A program made the translations under genes and the position numbers. A DNA stretch of 64,000 bases from Alistipes megaguti (GTDB lineage: Bacteria; Bacteroidota; Bacteroidia; Bacteroidales; Rikenellaceae). Shown in pieces: positions 59,984-64,000 of this stretch. Position 1 is the stretch's first letter; each line of letters opens with the position of its first letter. The notes below the pieces were generated by a model. It searched no databases. It was not told where the DNA came from and saw only the letters and a program-made list of their open reading frames with translations. Where the stretch lies: contig NZ_LR027382.1 in assembly GCF_900604385.1 (NCBI RefSeq), forward strand, positions 3,022,076-3,086,075. The letters run 5' to 3'.

Positions 59984-61236
59984 TGAAATACCTGTTCCGT
60001 GCCGCAGCGGTGAGACGGTCGCTGCTGGCTCCCCTGCTGCTGACCGTCGTGCTGCTTTCGGACGCCTGCTCCAGGCAGGAGGAGTCGGGCTACAACCCGC
60101 CCGCAATGGCCGACCGCTGCGTGGTACTCTACATGCCGGGGCGCAACCTGGACAACTTCTACCGGCAGAACCTCGACGGAATCGTCCGGGCCGTCAGCGC
60201 CACCGTCCCGGGCAACGGACGGATGCTGGTCTGCTGGCAGCCCGACAATTCGCGGACGGCGGTCCTGCAGGAGATCTACTACAACACCCGGTCGCGCCAG
60301 TGCGAGACCCTGACCCTGAAGGAGTACGGCACCTTCGCGGCGGAGAGCCCGTCGAGTGTTGCGGCACTGCTCGCAGATGCCGTGGCGGCGGCCCCCGCCC
60401 GGCAGTACGGGCTCATCATCGGCTGCCACGGCAAGGCGTGGATTCCGGCCTCGAGCGGTGCCCTGCCGCGTTCGCGACGGGCGGGCGGTGCGGCGGCCGA
60501 TGTCTGGACTCCCGCCGCAGGGGCCAAACCGACGCGTTCGTTCGGCGATACGGGTCACGAGCTCGACATCACGGAGCTGGCCTCGGTGCTCGAGGCCCTG
60601 CCGTTCCGCTTCGACTACCTGATCTTCGACGACTGCTTCATGGCCAACATCGAGACGCTCTACGACCTGCGCCACGCGACCGACTATGTCGTGGCCTCAC
60701 CCTGCGAGATCATGGCCGCAGGATTCCCCTACGACCGGATCCTCCCACACCTGTTCGACGACGAGGAGCTGCGGCCGCAACTGGGTGAGATCTGCCGCGA
60801 ATTCTGGAACTTCTACCAGAACGACTGGAACACGATCTCCGGGAACGAACAGTCGGGCTGCATCTCGCTCACGGTGATGTCGGAACTTGAGGCACTGGCC
60901 TCGGAGATGCGACGGGTGGTCGAGGCGCCGAAAACCGACTTCGAGCTCTCCGAACTCCAGTATTACAAGGGAGGCACCACGAAACTCTTCTACGATCTGG
61001 GCCACTACGTCCAACTGAGCTGCGGCGACCAGGGGACGATCGACACTTTCGAGGCACAGTTGGAGCGGGCCGTACCCTCGGAGTACCGCTTCCACACGCC
61101 CAGCTACTATTCTGCCTACAACAACCTCCTCAACCCGATCACCTGCTACACGGGAATTACGACCAGCGAGCCCGAAACCACCGAGCCCTATGCTTCGGAT
61201 TTCCGGCACACCTCCTGGTATCTGGCCACCCACTGA
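59980..61236 (+). CDS. clostripain-family (C11) cysteine peptidase lipoprotein
   Basis: 418 residues. Signal peptide with lipobox VLLSDACS (Cys about 30). Caspase-like clan CD fold: VVLYMPGRNLDNFYRQNLDG near residue 50, the catalytic His in LIIGCHGKAW near 150 and catalytic Cys in YLIFDDCFMANIE near 225, both intact. C11 enzymes cleave after Arg/Lys; secreted forms process surface proteins or host targets. The start is ATG 59980 (ATGA overlap with DUF4919) or 59983. A gap of about 30 residues between His and Cys motifs is low-complexity (RSRRAGGAAADVWTPAAGA). Confidence 0.85.
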   Translation: MMKYLFRAAAVRRSLLAPLLLTVVLLSDACSRQEESGYNPPAMADRCVVLYMPGRNLDNFYRQNLDGIVRAVSATVPGNGRMLVCWQPDNSRTAVLQEIYYNTRSRQCETLTLKEYGTFAAESPSSVAALLADAVAAAPARQYGLIIGCHGKAWIPASSGALPRSRRAGGAAADVWTPAAGAKPTRSFGDTGHELDITELASVLEALPFRFDYLIFDDCFMANIETLYDLRHATDYVVASPCEIMAAGFPYDRILPHLFDDEELRPQLGEICREFWNFYQNDWNTISGNEQSGCISLTVMSELEALASEMRRVVEAPKTDFELSELQYYKGGTTKLFYDLGHYVQLSCGDQGTIDTFEAQLERAVPSEYRFHTPSYYSAYNNLLNPITCYTGITTSEPETTEPYASDFRHTSWYLATH

Positions 61237-61572
61237 CGGGGTGCGGCGCGGAGGCAGGCAAGTTACAAACGCGAAAATCCGACTCCCTTCAAGTTACGAT
61301 TCGAAAGCAAAACATATCATAAAGCGTTCAAAGCGCCTAAAAAAAGGGACCCACCCCCCCCAAAAAACGACTTGTAAGCGACTCTTTCCGAAGGGTCGCT
61401 TATAGTTTTATCGGACGGCCGCCCGACCAAACCAGCGACACAACAAGCTAAGTAGCAGGAAAATAGCAATCAAAACTCTTCTGGCAAGCGGCCCTAAAGC
61501 ACAAAAAAATATCGGAAAGGCGCATTATTTTAATTTTTTATTTATACATTTGTAGGCAAACAGCAACGCGCC
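61237..61572. other. 336-base gap: weak terminator, C8 tract, sigma promoter
   Basis: AAGCGACTC (61376-61384) pairs with GGGTCGCTT (61393-61401) followed by ATAGTTTTA, a weak terminator for the C11 operon. Eight C lie at 61354-61361. The ECF promoter TACATTTG is at 61545-61552, 20 bases before the ATG. Otherwise AT-rich with no gene. Confidence 0.65.
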
Positions 61573-62076
61573 ATGATCTCCCCGACCTTAGAAGAGCTCT
61601 TCAATGCACACTTCCGCAGTGCCGCCTACGTGGCCGAGGAGATCGTGCACTCGAAGTCCGCAGCCGAGGATATCGTGCAGGACGTCTTCGTCAAACTGGC
61701 CCGCATGGACCTCTCGAAAATCAACTCCCCGACCAAGTACCTCTACCGTTGCGTGCGCAACGCCGCCCTGGACTACGCCTCCACCCACCGCCTGCGCCGC
61801 TGGGAGGAGCTCAACGGAAAGGAAGTGATCGCCGACGAGGTGAATTTCGACCTCAGCCGCGACGACGTCGAACGCGCAAACCAACTCCACCGGCTCTATC
61901 AGGCCATCGAACGGCTCTCGGAACAGTCGCGCAAGGTCGTCAAGCTGATCTGCCTGAACAACTACTCCTATGCCGATGCCGCCTCCGAACTGGGCGTTTC
62001 GCTGGCAACCATCAAGACACACATGTACCGTTCGATCAAGGCTTTGCGGAAGTTCATGGCCTTGTTCATCTTCTGA
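61573..62076 (+). CDS. ECF-type RNA polymerase sigma factor
   Basis: 167 residues. Region 2 (LFNAHFRSAAYVAEEIVHSKSAAEDIVQDVFVKLAR) recognises the -10 element; region 4 (LYQAIERLSEQSRKVVKLICLNNYSYADAASELGVSLATIKTHMYRSIKALR) is a helix-turn-helix for -35. The length and order are standard for FecI/RpoE-like Bacteroidota sigma factors that pair with FecR. Followed by the anti-sigma gene after 84 bases and by a TonB receptor, so it should activate that receptor's promoter. Confidence 0.93.
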   Translation: MISPTLEELFNAHFRSAAYVAEEIVHSKSAAEDIVQDVFVKLARMDLSKINSPTKYLYRCVRNAALDYASTHRLRRWEELNGKEVIADEVNFDLSRDDVERANQLHRLYQAIERLSEQSRKVVKLICLNNYSYADAASELGVSLATIKTHMYRSIKALRKFMALFIF

Positions 62077-62160
62077 ATGCGATTTTTTGCTGCATTTTTT
62101 TCCGAAAAACTGTAAGGAGTTTCCCCCCGAACCGGGTCTGTTAAGTAAAGGCCCGAACGC

Positions 62161-63390
62161 ATGGAAAACACCCCCATCGACCGACTGCTGCACGACTACA
62201 TCTCCGGACGGATCTCGCCCGAAGGGATGCAGGAACTCGAAGCATGGAGCCGCGAGTCCGAAGAGAACCGCCAGATCCTCGACCTGATCGACGGCAACTC
62301 GGACCTCGGGAGCGAACTCTCGCGGATGTACCGCTACGAGAAGGAGCGCGTCTGGCAGGCCATCTGCGAAGAGGACCGTCGCTACATGCGTCGCAAGCGC
62401 TTCTTCCGCACCGTGCGTGCGTGTGCCGCCGTTCTGCTGCTCGTCGGGGTGTTCGTCAGCGGCGCCCTGCTCTACGAGGCCCGGGAGCGGCTGGACCCCA
62501 ACCGCAACCACCTGCCCACCACCGTCGAACCCGGCACGCACCGCGCCGTACTGGAACTCTCCACCGGAGAAGTCGTCGCCCTGACGGACACGCTCCGTAC
62601 CGAACTCCGCGAACGGAACATGCGCATCGAAATCGACGGCGACCGCATCGCCTACCGCGCCCCCGAAGCCTCCGAAACTCCCGAAACGAGGAAAAACACC
62701 GAATCCGTACCGATGGAGGAGGTATTCAATACGGTCCGCGTACCCCAGGGCGGAGAGTACACGCTGACGCTCAGCGACGGAACCCGGGCCTGGATCAACG
62801 CCGAATCGAGCATCACCTATCCGCTGCATTTCGGCCGCGAACGCCGCGTCACTGTCTGCGGCGAGGTCTTCTTCGAGGTGGCCCACGACGCCCGGCACCC
62901 CTTCATCGTCTCGGCGGCCGGAACGGAGATGACCGTCCTCGGCACCTCGTTCAACGTCATGGCCTACGACGACGAACCCCGTGTGGAGACCACCCTGGTC
63001 ACCGGATCGCTGCGCGTGGAGGCCCACGGCTCGCAGGTCGTGCTCACACCCGGGCAACAGGCCGGGGTGGAGAAGGCGTCGGGATTCCTCGACGTAAGGG
63101 AGGTCAACGTCGAAGCCTGCACGATGTGGCGCCGCGGGCTGCTGGTCTTCTACGAAGAGTCGCTGCGGTCGATCTGCCGCAAGCTCGAACGCTGGTACGA
63201 CGTGCGCATCGACACCTCGTCGCCCTCGCTCGACGGCGTGCTCTACACCGGAATGGTCAAACGCCACGAGACCCTCAACACCATCGCCGATCTGATGAAC
63301 CTGACCAACGACGTGGTTTTCAGCCAACAGGATGACGGCACGATCCGCGTGGTGCGGAAGCCGCGGCCGAAAGCCCGCCCCGCCCTATAG
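62161..63390 (+). CDS. FecR-family anti-sigma factor
   Basis: 409 residues. Cytoplasmic N-terminus (DRLLHDYISGRISPEGMQEL, sigma-binding), one membrane helix near residues 82-101 (VRACAAVLLLVGVFVSGALL), periplasmic FecR domain (PQGGEYTLTLSDGTRAWINAESSITYP, GEVFFEVAHDARHPFIV, VLGTSFNVMAY near 265) and a C-terminal STN-like DUF4974 (SICRKLERWYDVRIDT...). It would keep the ECF sigma silent until the TonB receptor signals. Cotranscribed with the sigma gene. The start ATG 62161 follows a usual 84-base spacer. Confidence 0.93.
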   Translation: MENTPIDRLLHDYISGRISPEGMQELEAWSRESEENRQILDLIDGNSDLGSELSRMYRYEKERVWQAICEEDRRYMRRKRFFRTVRACAAVLLLVGVFVSGALLYEARERLDPNRNHLPTTVEPGTHRAVLELSTGEVVALTDTLRTELRERNMRIEIDGDRIAYRAPEASETPETRKNTESVPMEEVFNTVRVPQGGEYTLTLSDGTRAWINAESSITYPLHFGRERRVTVCGEVFFEVAHDARHPFIVSAAGTEMTVLGTSFNVMAYDDEPRVETTLVTGSLRVEAHGSQVVLTPGQQAGVEKASGFLDVREVNVEACTMWRRGLLVFYEESLRSICRKLERWYDVRIDTSSPSLDGVLYTGMVKRHETLNTIADLMNLTNDVVFSQQDDGTIRVVRKPRPKARPAL

Positions 63391-63528
63391 GCGGAAACTT
63401 CCCGATACTTCCCGCCGGGGAAGAGGGAGGGGGGGGGAAAAAAATGCGGAAAATCCCGACTCTTGACAGACGCATCAACGGGGAAGGGCCCGATACGAAC
63501 CCAATGTTCCAGTTAAAATAATTTGCGT
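63391..63528. other. FecR-TonB receptor gap with G9 tract
   Basis: 138 bases. Nine G at 63429-63437 are followed by seven A; a slip here would alter spacing to the receptor start. No TAnnTTTG box is recognised, consistent with an ECF-dependent promoter. No gene. Confidence 0.5.
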
Positions 63529-64000
63529 ATGAAGAAACTTGCCTTACCGACACCTCTTCTCCGAAGAGGCCTGAGGGTCGTCGTTCTGCTGCTGACGGCC
63601 GTCTCACTCTTCACGTTCCGGACAGCAAGCGCTCAGGAGGCGGACCATCCGAAAAAACGGATGTCCATCGCCATGACGAACGCATCGCTCGACGACGTTC
63701 TCCAGCAAATCAAACAGCAGACAGGGTATCTGCTGCTCTACAACAGCAACGAGATCAAGGCCGTCCGCGGAATCACCATAAACCGACAGCAGGCACCCGT
63801 CGAGGAGATCCTCCGCGAGGTGCTCAAAGGCTCGGGATTCGACTTCTCGATCAGCGAGGATACGATCGTCATCCGGGTCGACGACCGTCCCTTGAATTCT
63901 ACCCCCCCCCAACGGGTTACGCTCACCGGACGCGTCACCAACCGTGCAACCAAGGCCCCGATTCCGGGCGCCATGGTGCTGGTCAAGGGTACGACCGTCG
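63529..64000 (+). CDS. SusC/RagA-like TonB-dependent receptor with STN domain, partial
   Basis: 157 codons from ATG 63529 to the window edge, no stop. Signal peptide (VVVLLLTAVSLFTFRTASAQ), then an STN domain (MTNASLDDVLQQIKQQTGYLLLY, RGITINRQQAPVEEILREVL, SISEDTIVIR) and the start of a carboxypeptidase-like CarboxypepD_reg domain (LTGRVTNRATKAPIPGAMVLVKG). The N-terminal STN domain is where transducers contact FecR. A run of nine C (63902-63910) lies in the linker between STN and the next domain, in codons Thr-Pro-Pro-Gln; a slip would frameshift the receptor. Substrate is unknown. Confidence 0.9.
   Translation, partial: MKKLALPTPLLRRGLRVVVLLLTAVSLFTFRTASAQEADHPKKRMSIAMTNASLDDVLQQIKQQTGYLLLYNSNEIKAVRGITINRQQAPVEEILREVLKGSGFDFSISEDTIVIRVDDRPLNSTPPQRVTLTGRVTNRATKAPIPGAMVLVKGTTV

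Noticed and set aside
61354..61410. Attenuator before the ECF sigma gene
   Set aside because: The hairpin at 61376-61401 lies upstream of the predicted sigma promoter and fits a terminator of the C11 peptidase operon instead.

Overview
The window looks like chromosome of a gut Bacteroidota, most likely an Alistipes-type Rikenellaceae. The genes are GC-rich, promoters follow the Bacteroidota pattern TTTG-N19/20-TAnnTTTG (perfect copies precede two tRNA-Pro genes), Shine-Dalgarno sites are mostly absent, and the gene content is typical of the group: NQR, a Na+-pumping methylmalonyl-CoA decarboxylase, sigma/FecR/TonB and GIN-domain proteins. The genus is inferred, not proven.

Layout. 1-3.9 kb: 5' part of nqrA (minus) facing tatD-tcdA-hydroxyacid dehydrogenase-proX. 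3.9-8.5 kb: a Bor-like lipoprotein, gpmI and alaS (minus). 8.6-11.2 kb: two M23 peptidases and a HAD hydrolase. 11.4-18.7 kb: a proline-rich lipoprotein and an AddAB-like recombination pair around a GIN-domain protein. 18.8-21.6 kb: tsf-rpsB and rpsI-rplM. 22-26.1 kb: methylmalonyl-CoA epimerase/decarboxylase operon. 26.2-28.4 kb: an AT-rich patch with a highly structured leader or RNA, a frameshifted lipoprotein, and remnants of an integrase and an HTH regulator. 28.5-31.5 kb: thioredoxin-like protein, meaB, TRIC channel and sirtuin. 31.6-33.1 kb: gadB. 33.3-37.1 kb: a steroid-type redox cluster (5-alpha-reductase, OYE-like reductase, SDR) plus HAD. 37.2-39.4 kb: two tRNA-Pro genes around an MFS exporter. 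39.8-41.5 kb: radical SAM enzyme and lipoprotein pair. 41.6-46.7 kb: cold-shock protein, PPi-type PFK, SLOG protein, envelope helpers, reverse rubrerythrin and a thioredoxin-fold lipoprotein. 46.9-49.4 kb: gadC-glsA. 49.6-53.2 kb: acyl-CoA dehydrogenase with etfAB. 53.4-61.2 kb: purA, an LRR lipoprotein, ligA, dapA, a DUF4919-like protein and a C11 peptidase. 61.6-64 kb: ECF sigma, FecR and the start of a SusC/TonB receptor.

How parts fit together. NQR, the Na+-pumping decarboxylase, epimerase and MeaB point to succinate/propionate fermentation with a sodium gradient. GlsA, GadB and GadC form a glutamine-to-GABA acid-resistance route, split between two loci that share a 27-bp promoter element (20 of 27 bases identical, sigma-54-like). 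The 5-alpha-reductase/OYE/SDR trio is the set expected for reshaping the A ring of bile acids or steroid hormones.

Most unusual signals: the shared gad element; the 26.35-26.54 kb structure with mutually exclusive pairings; the steroid trio; the rSAM/lipoprotein pair with a 75-bp repeat between its genes; and at least five unrelated tandem repeats, each just 3' of a gene. G/C homopolymers of 8-9 bases lie inside two surface-protein genes.
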